Below are positions 1 through 7,656 of a stretch of 64,000 nucleotides of DNA, piece after piece. Position numbers and translations under genes: made by a program. This DNA is from Rhodobacteraceae bacterium F11138 (GTDB taxonomy: Bacteria; Pseudomonadota; Alphaproteobacteria; Rhodobacterales; Rhodobacteraceae). The notes under the pieces were generated by a model, which saw only the letters and a program-made list of their open reading frames with translations, did no database searches and had not been told where the DNA came from. The stretch's first letter is position 1; each line of letters begins with the position of its first letter. The DNA lies in the NCBI GenBank assembly GCA_016521575.1, contig JAEKDP010000005.1:186001-250000 (forward strand). Direction: 5' to 3'.

Positions 1-701
1 CCAAATGGTATGGCAACACCCATGTGGCACTGGAACAACAGCACGAGGCGGTCTATGGCCTGACCGAGTTCTACCGCGAGGATATCCGCAACGCCCGGCT
101 GGTCGCGGGCACCGGATGCAATGCGGCGACGGGGCAGTTCGCTCTGCGGCCTTTGATAGCCGCGGGCGTGATTGATCTGGACGATATAGTTCTGGATCTG
201 AAATGTGCCGTGTCGGGTGCGGGCCGCAGCCTGAAAGAGAACCTGCTGCATGCCGAACTCAGCGAGGGGTACAATGCCTATGCCATCGGCGGGACCCATC
301 GTCACCTGGGCGAATTCGATCAGGAATTCAGTGCCTTGGCCGGGCGGCCCGTTCAAGTGCAATTCACACCGCATCTGATTCCGGCAAACCGCGGGATACT
401 GGTGACGGTGTATGTCAGAGGCGCGGCCAAAGCCATCCATGAGACCTTTCTGGCCGCTTACGCGAATGAACCCTTTGTTCAGGTCTTGCCTTTTGGCGAA
501 GCGCCCAGCACGCATCACGTTCGCGGTTCGAACTTTGTGCATGTCGGGGTGGCGGCCGACCGGCTGGAGGGTCGGGCCGTTGTGATCGCGGCGCTGGACA
601 ATCTGACCAAGGGCAGCAGCGGGCAGGCCTTGCAGAACGCCAACCTGATGTTAGGTGAGGATGAGGTCACAGGGCTGATGATGGCCCCATTGTTTCCATG
701 A
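1..701 (+). CDS. argC: N-acetyl-gamma-glutamyl-phosphate reductase, C-terminal part (5' end outside window)
   Basis: This is the NADPH-dependent reductase of arginine biosynthesis, which makes N-acetylglutamate semialdehyde. The reading frame is open from the window edge (first full codon at 3), so about 230 C-terminal residues are present. The catalytic cysteine lies in [13 protein letters not shown] (Cys codon 117-119). The family hallmark [10 protein letters not shown] and a C-terminal [12 protein letters not shown] stretch follow. The usual bacterial active-site string is GCYPT; here it is GCNAA, nearer the GCNATA form of the short or LysY-like branch, but Cys is kept. The stop lies 8 bases before ccmE. 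Confidence 0.9.
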   Translation, partial: KWYGNTHVALEQQHEAVYGLTEFYREDIRNARLVAGTGCNAATGQFALRPLIAAGVIDLDDIVLDLKCAVSGAGRSLKENLLHAELSEGYNAYAIGGTHRHLGEFDQEFSALAGRPVQVQFTPHLIPANRGILVTVYVRGAAKAIHETFLAAYANEPFVQVLPFGEAPSTHHVRGSNFVHVGVAADRLEGRAVVIAALDNLTKGSSGQALQNANLMLGEDEVTGLMMAPLFP

Positions 702-709
702 GGTGAGCG

Positions 710-1156
710 ATGAAGAACCTAAAAAAACAGCGCCGGATTCAGGTAATCGTGGTGGCGATCGTCGCTTTGGTCGTGGCTTCGGGCTTGATCGGATATGCTA
801 TGCGTGACGGGATCAATTTCTTCCGTGCGCCCAGCCAGATCCTTGCGGAACCGCCGGGACCGACCGAGGTTTTTCGTATCGGAGGGTTGGTCGAAGACGA
901 TAGCATCCAGCGTGGGCAGGGCGAAACCATTCGCTTTTCGGTGACTGATGGCGGTGCCTCGGTGCCGGTGACCTATACCGGTGTCCTGCCGGATCTTTTC
1001 TCTGAAAACCAGGGGATGGTCGGCACCGGGACTTATGTCGACGGGGTCTTTGTCGCGACGGAGATTCTAGCCAAACATGACGAAACCTACATGCCGACCG
1101 AAGTCGTGGATGCTCTGAAAGAGCAGGGGGTCTACAAAGATCCGAACGGCAGTTGA
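710..1156 (+). CDS. ccmE: Cytochrome c maturation haem chaperone CcmE
   Basis: CcmE is a periplasmic, membrane-anchored chaperone that carries haem covalently from CcmABCD to the CcmF/H ligase. It has 148 residues, the usual size. A positive N-terminus is followed by one membrane anchor (about residues 11-31) and an OB-fold domain. The haem-binding motif AKHDETYMP places the ligating histidine at residue 123 and Tyr at 127, as in the family. The gene begins 8 bases after argC. Its partners ccmF and ccmH lie 1.35 kb downstream, separated by an endolysin/holin pair, which is an unusual break in the cluster. Confidence 0.96.
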   Translation: MKNLKKQRRIQVIVVAIVALVVASGLIGYAMRDGINFFRAPSQILAEPPGPTEVFRIGGLVEDDSIQRGQGETIRFSVTDGGASVPVTYTGVLPDLFSENQGMVGTGTYVDGVFVATEILAKHDETYMPTEVVDALKEQGVYKDPNGS

Positions 1157-1252
1157 TCCGGCCAGAGCGGGCGCCCGGAGCTGCGCACGGTCTGGTGTGT
1201 CGACCTTAACCAATTCAAAGCAGCCTTCCCGGCAAGAGTTTGGGAGGCTGTC

Positions 1253-1864
1253 ATGCAGACCGTACGTCAGATTGCAGAAGAAATCGTTGCCCGTGAAGGC
1301 GGGTATGTGAATGACCCCGATGATCCCGGTGGCGCGACGAAATATGGGGTGACGATTCACACCATGCGTCGGCTTGGGCTTGACCTGACCGGTGACGGGA
1401 TCGTCGGGGTGTCGGATGTGCGCGCGCTGAGTCGGGCGCAAGCTGTCGACATTTTCATCAAGCATTATTTCGAACGCCCGCGTATCGCGGAGATGCCGGT
1501 GGCCCTGCAAGCCAGCCTGTTCGATATGTATGTGAACGCCGGAGGCAATGCCGTGAAGATCCTGCAGAGAATGCTGCGGGACATGGGCTATGCGGTGGCT
1601 GTGGACGGGGCTATTGGACCTCAGACCCTGAAGGCGGCCCGAGACGCGGTTGCGCCGAATGCCACGGCGGTGCGCGATGCCTATGGGGTGGCACGGCGGA
1701 ACTATTATTTCAGGATTGCGGATGGTCGCGTTGCCAGCCGCAAATATGCGCGCACGACGAAGGGTGGCAAAGGTGGCTGGATCAAGCGGGCCGAGGAATT
1801 CCTTTCACCGAAGTACCACATGACACCAAACCAGTTTCAACGGAGGGTCGCAGCATGGGGCTGA
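1253..1864 (+). CDS. GH108 family peptidoglycan hydrolase (endolysin, N-acetylmuramidase)
   Basis: A 203-residue predicted muramidase. The N-terminus carries the GH108 signature REGGYVNDPDDPGGATKYGVT; the EGGY glutamate (Glu15) is the expected catalytic acid. A peptidoglycan-binding region follows (about 85-145, with VDGAIGPQTLKAARD). No signal peptide is visible, so export would need a holin or similar route, and the next gene encodes one. A GGGAGG ribosome site lies about 6 bases before the ATG. The gene ends 10 bases inside the holin gene. Known in the family: phage endolysins, and the Rhodobacter capsulatus gene-transfer-agent lysis gene is of this general kind. The link to GTA release here is inference. 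Confidence 0.88.
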   Translation: MQTVRQIAEEIVAREGGYVNDPDDPGGATKYGVTIHTMRRLGLDLTGDGIVGVSDVRALSRAQAVDIFIKHYFERPRIAEMPVALQASLFDMYVNAGGNAVKILQRMLRDMGYAVAVDGAIGPQTLKAARDAVAPNATAVRDAYGVARRNYYFRIADGRVASRKYARTTKGGKGGWIKRAEEFLSPKYHMTPNQFQRRVAAWG

Positions 1865-2433
1865 TACAGGGATTTCTGGCTTTGATGTTCGGCAGCGGGC
1901 GCAATGCGATTCGTGAGACCGCCGAGGTCTTCAGAGAAAACGCCGAAGCGGGCGCTCAGCGGGCGAAAGAGGTGCAAGGGCAGGCAATGCAGCAATTCGG
2001 TGCCGAGTTCGCGGTGCCGCGGCAGGGCGCGTTCGACCGTTTCATGGATGGGCTCAACCGATTGCCCCGGCCTGCATTGGCGATGGGCACGCTGGGGCTG
2101 TTCGTGGCGGCGATGGTCGATCCGCTGTGGTTTGCGGCGCGCATGCAGGGGATCGCCTTGGTGCCCGAACCGATGTGGTGGCTGCTGGGGGTGGTCGTGT
2201 CGTTCTATTTCGGCGCACGGCACCAGATGAAGACGCAAAATTTCCAGCGTGAAATCGCGACAACCATGCAACGTGTGCCGCAGGTGATCGAGAACATCAA
2301 CCAGCTGGAAAAGCTGCGCGCCGACAGTCCCGGCGCGGCCGATCCGGGCCCGGATGCGCAGTTGAACATCGCCATTCTGCGCCCCGAGGACAATCCGGCG
2401 CTGGAAGATTGGAAAGCGACGCGCGCGGCGTGA
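1855..2433 (+). CDS. Holin of the 3TM superfamily (phage/GTA type)
   Basis: A 192-residue protein with an amphipathic, charged N-terminal half. A first hydrophobic segment (about 76-90, ALAMGTLGLFVAAMV) is followed by a second around 108-123 ending in VVSFYFGARHQMK, the recurrent end of Holin_3TM proteins. A coiled, polar C-terminus follows. It overlaps the endolysin gene by 10 bases and has a GGAGGG ribosome site before its ATG, so the two are translationally coupled. Its likely role is to form membrane holes that let the cytoplasmic muramidase reach the cell wall. No capsid, tail or integrase genes are nearby, so this is a free-standing lysis cassette. Confidence 0.82.
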   Translation: MGLIQGFLALMFGSGRNAIRETAEVFRENAEAGAQRAKEVQGQAMQQFGAEFAVPRQGAFDRFMDGLNRLPRPALAMGTLGLFVAAMVDPLWFAARMQGIALVPEPMWWLLGVVVSFYFGARHQMKTQNFQREIATTMQRVPQVIENINQLEKLRADSPGAADPGPDAQLNIAILRPEDNPALEDWKATRAA

Positions 2434-2512
2434 GGGACGTTGCGACAATGTGAACCGGGATTTGAGTCGATAAACATTGGCCGAACGGCGATGCGGGCGT
2501 ATATCTCATCGC

Positions 2513-4480
2513 ATGATTACCGAACTTGGCCACTTTGCCCTCATTCTCGCGTTCATCGTCGCTATCGTTCAGATGGTGGTGCCGCTGATCGGCGCCTATA
2601 AACGCTGGCCCGGGTGGATGGCGGTGGGGGAACCCGCCGCCAATGCGCAATTTCTGCTGACGGCTTTTGCGTTCGGAGCCCTGACCTGGGCGTTCGTGAC
2701 GTCCGATTTCAGCTTGCGGCTGGTGGTTCTGAACAGCCATTCGGCCAAGCCGTTACTGTACAAGATCAGCGGAACCTGGGGCAACCACGAAGGCTCGATG
2801 TTGTTGTGGGTCCTGATCGTCACATTGTTCGGGGCCATGGCCGCCTGGTTCGGAGGCAACTTGCCGCCGACGTTGAAGGCCCGGGTGCTCAGCGTTCAGT
2901 CGGCGATTGCGGTTGCGTTCTTCGCCTTCATTCTTTTTACCTCGAACCCCTTCCTGCGGCTGGCGGTGCCGCCTTTTGACGGGCAGGATTTGAACCCGCT
3001 GTTGCAGGATCCGGGTTTGGCGTTTCATCCGCCATTCCTGTATCTGGGCTATGTCGGTCTGAGCATGGCGTTTTCCTTTGCCGTGGCCGCGCTGATCGAA
3101 GGCCGGGTCGATGCCGCCTGGGCACGTTGGGTGCGGCCCTGGACGCTGGCGGCCTGGATCTTTCTGACCATTGGTATCGCCCTTGGGTCCTGGTGGGCCT
3201 ATTACGAACTGGGCTGGGGCGGGTTCTGGTTCTGGGATCCGGTGGAAAACGCGTCTTTCATGCCCTGGCTTCTGGCGGCCGCCTTGTTGCATTCGGCAAT
3301 CGTTGTGGAAAAGCGCGAGGCGCTGAAAAGCTGGACGATCCTGCTGGCTATTCTGGCGTTCGGTTTTTCGTTGATCGGGACGTTCATCGTGCGTTCGGGG
3401 CTTTTGACCAGCGTGCACGCGTTTGCCAATGACCCTGAACGCGGGATTTTTATCCTGATTATCCTTGCGATCTTTACGGGCGGTTCGTTGACGCTGTTCG
3501 CGATGCGGGCCGGCGCGATGGAGGCCAAGGGCATATTCGCCATGGTCAGCCGCGAAAGCGCGTTGCTGGCGAATAACATACTGCTGGCGGTGGCCTGTTT
3601 CGTGGTCTTCACAGGCACCATGTGGCCCCTGATTGCCGAGATGTTCTTTGACCGCAAGCTGAGCGTCGGACCGCCGTTTTTCAACATGGCTTTCACTCCG
3701 TTCATGGTGCTGTTGGGCGTGATCCTGCCCGTTGGCGCGATGCTGCCGTGGAAACGGGCGCGGGTGATGCGTGCCATGCGACCGTTGCGCCCCGTTCTGG
3801 TGCTGACACTGGCACTGGGCGGGCTGGCGTGGACGATGCATTCCGGGCGCAGCATGCTGGGGCCGCTGGGGTTGATGCTGGGCACCTGGGTGGTGTTCGG
3901 AACCCTGACCGACCTGTGGTCGCGCACCGGGCGCAGAGGGGATCGCATGGGACGACTGCTGCGCCTGCCGCGTGCGGATTGGGGCAAGGCCTGCGCCCAT
4001 GCCGGGCTTGGGGTGACCATGTTCGCGATTGCCGGTCTGACCGCGTGGGAGCAAGAAGATATCCGCGTCGCGCAGTTGGGTGAACCGTTCCAGGTCGGGG
4101 GCTACAGCTTGACCCTGCAGGATGTGGTTCAGGAAGAGGGGCCGAATTATTTCGTTACGGCCGGGATTGTCAGCCTGGCGAAGGGCGGGCGTGAAATCGC
4201 TCAGCTGCGCCCGGAAAAACGAACATATCCTGTCGCACGGATGCCCACGACCGAGGCGGCGATCGACTATCGTTTTCTGCGGGATGTCTATGTGGTGCTG
4301 GGGGATCGACAGGCGGATGGCGGATGGACCATGCGCACCTATATCAAGCCGATGACGAACTGGATCTGGGGAGGCTGTCTGTTGATGGCACTGGGCGGTG
4401 CGCTCAGCCTGTCGGATCGCCGTTTCCGCATCGCTGCCGGCGCGCGGCGGACAACAGGCCACGGGGTTCCCGCGGAATGA
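2513..4480 (+). CDS. ccmF: Haem lyase subunit CcmF
   Basis: Polytopic inner-membrane component of the cytochrome c haem ligation complex. It is 655 residues from the ATG at 2513, the usual length; an upstream TTG would add 12 implausible residues. The tryptophan-rich WWD haem-handling motif reads WGGFWFWDPVEN (residues 235-246). Many membrane helices surround it, and a large periplasmic part near the C-terminus precedes a final helix. Its stop overlaps the ccmH start (ATGA), so the two are co-translated. The promoter must lie near the lysis genes or further upstream. Confidence 0.97.
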   Translation: MITELGHFALILAFIVAIVQMVVPLIGAYKRWPGWMAVGEPAANAQFLLTAFAFGALTWAFVTSDFSLRLVVLNSHSAKPLLYKISGTWGNHEGSMLLWVLIVTLFGAMAAWFGGNLPPTLKARVLSVQSAIAVAFFAFILFTSNPFLRLAVPPFDGQDLNPLLQDPGLAFHPPFLYLGYVGLSMAFSFAVAALIEGRVDAAWARWVRPWTLAAWIFLTIGIALGSWWAYYELGWGGFWFWDPVENASFMPWLLAAALLHSAIVVEKREALKSWTILLAILAFGFSLIGTFIVRSGLLTSVHAFANDPERGIFILIILAIFTGGSLTLFAMRAGAMEAKGIFAMVSRESALLANNILLAVACFVVFTGTMWPLIAEMFFDRKLSVGPPFFNMAFTPFMVLLGVILPVGAMLPWKRARVMRAMRPLRPVLVLTLALGGLAWTMHSGRSMLGPLGLMLGTWVVFGTLTDLWSRTGRRGDRMGRLLRLPRADWGKACAHAGLGVTMFAIAGLTAWEQEDIRVAQLGEPFQVGGYSLTLQDVVQEEGPNYFVTAGIVSLAKGGREIAQLRPEKRTYPVARMPTTEAAIDYRFLRDVYVVLGDRQADGGWTMRTYIKPMTNWIWGGCLLMALGGALSLSDRRFRIAAGARRTTGHGVPAE

Positions 4481-4959
4481 AACGGCGTGTTTTGGCGTAT
4501 CTTGTTGCGGCGATCACATGGGTTGCCATCGGCCTGATGCCGTCGCCGGCCCTGGCTGTGCAGCCCGACGAGGTCCTGAAAGATCCGGCGCTTGAAATGC
4601 GCGCCCGCGAGCTGAGCAAAGAACTGCGCTGTCTGGTCTGCCGCAACGAAAGCATCGACGAAAGCAACGCCGACCTGGCCCGCGATCTGCGCATTTTGCT
4701 GCGTGAACGGCTGGTGGCGGGGGACAGTGACAAAGAGGCCATCGCGTTCATTGTCGATCGTTATGGCGAATACGTGCTGTTGCGGCCGACCGTGAATGGA
4801 TCGAACTGGCTTTTGTGGGCCGCCGGTCCGCTGATGCTGATTCTGGCGGGCGGTGTTGGCTATCGGTATCTGCGGGGCCGGGCGAGGACACCCAAACCGG
4901 ATGAGGATGCGCTGAACGCCGTGGAACAAGAACGGCTGCGGCAGATTCTGGAAGAATGA
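4477..4959 (+). CDS. ccmH: Cytochrome c-type biogenesis protein CcmH (Ccl2)
   Basis: Periplasmic thiol-redox protein that reduces the apocytochrome CXXCH cysteines for haem ligation. It has 160 residues, with a signal peptide (about 1-27, ending PSPALA). The redox motif LRCLVCRNESI has Cys52 and Cys55, and the domain is the usual three-helix bundle. A C-terminal membrane helix (about 111-131) precedes a short cytosolic tail. The start is fixed by the 4-base overlap with ccmF. This is the short Ccl2-type CcmH; the TPR half found in E. coli CcmH (CcmI) is not in this window. Confidence 0.95.
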   Translation: MKRRVLAYLVAAITWVAIGLMPSPALAVQPDEVLKDPALEMRARELSKELRCLVCRNESIDESNADLARDLRILLRERLVAGDSDKEAIAFIVDRYGEYVLLRPTVNGSNWLLWAAGPLMLILAGGVGYRYLRGRARTPKPDEDALNAVEQERLRQILEE

Positions 4960-5028
4960 CGTGCGGTTCGGCTTTCCCTGAAACCCGGCATGGGTCAGTG
5001 TAGCACAAATTTCAGACACGAGGGTTTC

Positions 5029-5805
5029 ATGGATTATCAGACGATCACAATCGAGATCACCGACGGGCTGGGCCTGCTGACCCTGAACCGCCCGGAAAAG
5101 ATGAACGCGTTGACCACCCAGATGCGCGCGGAAATCGGTCATGCGATGCGCGATATGGCGAAACAGGCGCGGGTGATCGTGATGACCGGCGCCGGGCGCG
5201 CGTTCTGCACGGGGCAGGATCTGGGGGATCGCGGCGATGCGACCCAGGTGGATCTTGAGCGCTCGCTGCGGGACGAATACGCCCCGATGTTGGAGTCGAT
5301 CTATGACTGCCCGGTTCCGACCATCGCGGCGGTCAATGGTCCCGCAGCCGGAGCCGGAGCGAATCTGGCCCTGTGTGCGGACGTGGTGATTGCATCTGAA
5401 AGCGCCTATTTCTTGCAGGCGTTCACACGCATCGGCCTGATGCCGGATGCCGGTGGCACCTGGTTCATGCCGCGCCAGATGGGGATGGCCAAAGCGATGG
5501 GCGCTGCCCTGTTCGCGGACAAGATCAGCGCCCGCCAGGCCGATGATTGGGGCTTGATCTGGGAAGCCGTGGCGGATGACGCGTTCGATGCCCATTGGCG
5601 CAAACGGGCGGCGCATCTGGCCGCCGGGCCCACAGCGGCCTATGCGGCGGTCAAGACAGCCATTCGCGGCAGTTTCGAGCAACCTTTGACCGAGCAGCTG
5701 AACACCGAAGCCCACCTGCAGGGCGATTGCGGCAAATCCCGCGATTTCCGTGAAGGTGTACTGGCCTTCATGGAAAAACGCCCGGCCAAGTTCGAAGGCC
5801 GCTGA
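5029..5805 (+). CDS. paaG: Enoyl-CoA hydratase/isomerase, PaaG-like
   Basis: Crotonase-fold CoA enzyme of 258 residues. FCTGQD (60-64) and NGPAAGAGANLAL form the oxyanion hole. LMPDAGGTW contains Asp140, matching the catalytic Asp of PaaG-type 1,2-epoxyphenylacetyl-CoA isomerases, and the C-terminus REGVLAFMEKRPAKF is also PaaG-like. An earlier ATG at 4990 would add 13 residues; the 5029 start sits behind CGAGGG and aligns with the family. No other phenylacetate genes (paaABCE, paaZ) are near, so it may act in general beta-oxidation or with a distant paa cluster. The family is firm; the substrate is inferred. Confidence 0.85.
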   Translation: MDYQTITIEITDGLGLLTLNRPEKMNALTTQMRAEIGHAMRDMAKQARVIVMTGAGRAFCTGQDLGDRGDATQVDLERSLRDEYAPMLESIYDCPVPTIAAVNGPAAGAGANLALCADVVIASESAYFLQAFTRIGLMPDAGGTWFMPRQMGMAKAMGAALFADKISARQADDWGLIWEAVADDAFDAHWRKRAAHLAAGPTAAYAAVKTAIRGSFEQPLTEQLNTEAHLQGDCGKSRDFREGVLAFMEKRPAKFEGR

Positions 5806-5950
5806 AACCGCGCCTAGGTCGGTATCGGGTCAAACCGGCCGTCAGCAGGGAATACCTTACCTTGCGGTTGGTTGCGCCGAATCGCGCAGTAGTGTAGTTT
5901 TGCATATATTCAATACGTTATACCGGTCAGAATTTCCGGGAAGAAAATAT

Positions 5951-7192
5951 ATGTTTCGCACGCTGCTCATATCGGCGGCACTTGTTGTGGGTGTTGCCGA
6001 AACGTCCAGGGACGCCCAGGCGCAGGATGCGCTGAGCACGGTGGTCCACGGCACCTTGTTCGTGCGCGATATTGACGGGCAAACCACGCCGGTGCCCTGG
6101 ACCGAAGACATTCTGAAACGTGCCGTGGTGTTTCAGGGCCGCCCTTTTTCGACCCCTGAACAGCGGGTTCTTTGGAACCGGACGGTCAACGACATTGACG
6201 TTCCGCAGGACGACCCTAAATTTGTGGTCTACGAAGTCAAACTGGTCAAATCAGACAAGATCCGCCCGGCCGAAGTCTATTTGCACTTTGCGCATGACGG
6301 ATATTATCTGCATGAAAAGGTTCATGAATTCGTGGATCATGTCGGCTCGTTCGAGGTCGGCCCGTTGTATATTCAGCGTGAACAGCGCAACAACGGCGAA
6401 CGCATGGCGGTGGTGCATGATTTTCTCGAACAGGACAGTTTCACCCAGTCGGATCTAAGCCGGTCGCTGCTGGTTCTGGAAAGCCTGATGGCCGAAGTCA
6501 CGGACCGCGAAGTGTTTTTCCTGCTGGTCGCCATGGTCCGGAAACTCATGACGGAACAAGGCTATATCGACCAGCAGATGACCCGCGTCGTGATGGATCT
6601 TCCCAGTACGCTGACGATGGGGGCGCTGGGAAAAACCACGTTTCGCGACCTGCCCAAGGCCGAACAGTTCCAGATCCTGTCCGGGTTGGCGTTCTGGTTC
6701 GCGCGTGCACCGGAACTGGCACAGCAGATCCCGCCGAACCTGACCTATTACCAGGTGGCGCAGACCTTGTTTTACGAGGCGGCAAACATCGCCGAATATC
6801 ACGAAGATGAAATAGAGCCATCGGACCTGGCGACGACCTTCCAGAATTATTATGCAATGGAATGCAAGAACGGCACGCCGATTGATTGCTTCGAAGTGAT
6901 CGAGCGTTTCTCTGACCTTGAACTGCAGTCGAGCAAACGGACCTACAAGGCGTTTCTGGGGGCCTATGTGGGCAAACTGGAAGAAGCCTCGGGTCTGGGG
7001 CGTGCCGGTGATGTCAGCGATGATGCCTTTCACCGCAGGGTCGCATCGGATCCGGATCTGTTGTTTTACTGGGAAAATTTCCTGTTGCTGTCGGAAACGG
7101 AAAAGCTGGCTCCGATCGTGCGCAGTTCCGCGTATCTGAAAAAGGCGAAAAGCTGGGCGCAGAAGATTCAGGCCCATGCGCAGAATGCGTGA
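5951..7192 (+). CDS. Secreted protein of unknown function, first gene of a four-gene envelope operon
   Basis: I do not recognise this 413-residue protein. It begins with a signal peptide (MFRTLLISAALVVGV...AQAQ, cleavage near residue 25). The mature part looks globular and acidic, with an N-terminal region rich in beta strand (about 30-160) and a helical C-terminal half (about 170-410). Two cysteines in ECKNGTPIDCFE could form a disulfide. There are no transmembrane segments after the signal and no catalytic motif I can name. The ATG at 5951 follows an AT-rich stretch and was preferred because it gives a clean signal peptide. A small membrane protein gene follows 24 bases later. Confidence 0.75.
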   Translation: MFRTLLISAALVVGVAETSRDAQAQDALSTVVHGTLFVRDIDGQTTPVPWTEDILKRAVVFQGRPFSTPEQRVLWNRTVNDIDVPQDDPKFVVYEVKLVKSDKIRPAEVYLHFAHDGYYLHEKVHEFVDHVGSFEVGPLYIQREQRNNGERMAVVHDFLEQDSFTQSDLSRSLLVLESLMAEVTDREVFFLLVAMVRKLMTEQGYIDQQMTRVVMDLPSTLTMGALGKTTFRDLPKAEQFQILSGLAFWFARAPELAQQIPPNLTYYQVAQTLFYEAANIAEYHEDEIEPSDLATTFQNYYAMECKNGTPIDCFEVIERFSDLELQSSKRTYKAFLGAYVGKLEEASGLGRAGDVSDDAFHRRVASDPDLLFYWENFLLLSETEKLAPIVRSSAYLKKAKSWAQKIQAHAQNA

Positions 7193-7216
7193 TCGAATGG
7201 AAAGGACAAAGAACAG

Positions 7217-7540
7217 ATGACCGAAGCGAAAACCGATCCGGTCGATCAGACCCAGCCCGCCGCACAGGCCAGTACCGCTTTGGCGCATCCGGCACCTGTG
7301 GCCACGGCGGGGGGCGAAGCGGATCAGTTTCTGCGCCGCTTTGTGGTGGTGACGGCGACCATCGTGGCGTCGTTGATTGCCCTGGGGATCATCTTTGTGA
7401 CGGCCTTTACTCCGATGTTTGCGGAATACACGGCCCCCGAAGAGCTGGTGAACTGGGGGGGCATCATCATCGGTTTCTATTTTGGCACCTTTGCCAGCCT
7501 GCTCAAGGACTGGCTCTCAACCGAAAAGAAAGGATCATGA
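7217..7540 (+). CDS. Small two-helix membrane protein, holin-like C-terminus
   Basis: 107 residues. An Ala/Pro/Thr-rich soluble N-terminus (1-48) is followed by a hydrophobic helix (about 50-76) and a second helix ending GGIIIGFYFGTFASLLKD. The FYFG string at the membrane exit resembles the end of the holin 1.8-5 kb upstream in the window (VVSFYFGARHQ), suggesting a shared small-holin ancestry; that is inference from a short match. The stop overlaps the start of the next small gene (ATGA), so it is part of an operon of exported proteins. Function unknown. Confidence 0.7.
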   Translation: MTEAKTDPVDQTQPAAQASTALAHPAPVATAGGEADQFLRRFVVVTATIVASLIALGIIFVTAFTPMFAEYTAPEELVNWGGIIIGFYFGTFASLLKDWLSTEKKGS

Positions 7541-7656
7541 ACATGCTATACAGATTGACCGTTTGTGTTCTGACGGCCCAATTGGCCTGGTCCGCGGGCG
7601 CGGCGACGGCCAGCCCGCCACCACCACCCTGTCCGCCGAACGTACCGCAATGCTGA
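7537..7656 (+). CDS. 39-residue secreted microprotein, proline-rich with two cysteines
   Basis: A tiny gene joined to both neighbours: its ATG overlaps the previous stop (ATGA), and its stop lies 7 bases inside the next gene. The product has a typical signal peptide (MNMLYRLTVCVLTAQLAW..., cleavage probably after AATA near residue 25). That leaves a mature peptide of about 14 residues, SPPPPPCPPNVPQC, with two cysteines able to form one disulfide. There is no lipobox at the cleavage point. The tight overlaps and clean signal argue it is real rather than chance. Role unknown; it could be a structural, signalling or metal-binding peptide. Confidence 0.6.
   Translation: MNMLYRLTVCVLTAQLAWSAGAATASPPPPPCPPNVPQC

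Noticed and set aside
2753..4462. A 569-codon minus-strand frame opposite ccmF
   Set aside because: Shadow of the membrane-protein gene; Gln/Arg/His-rich translation.
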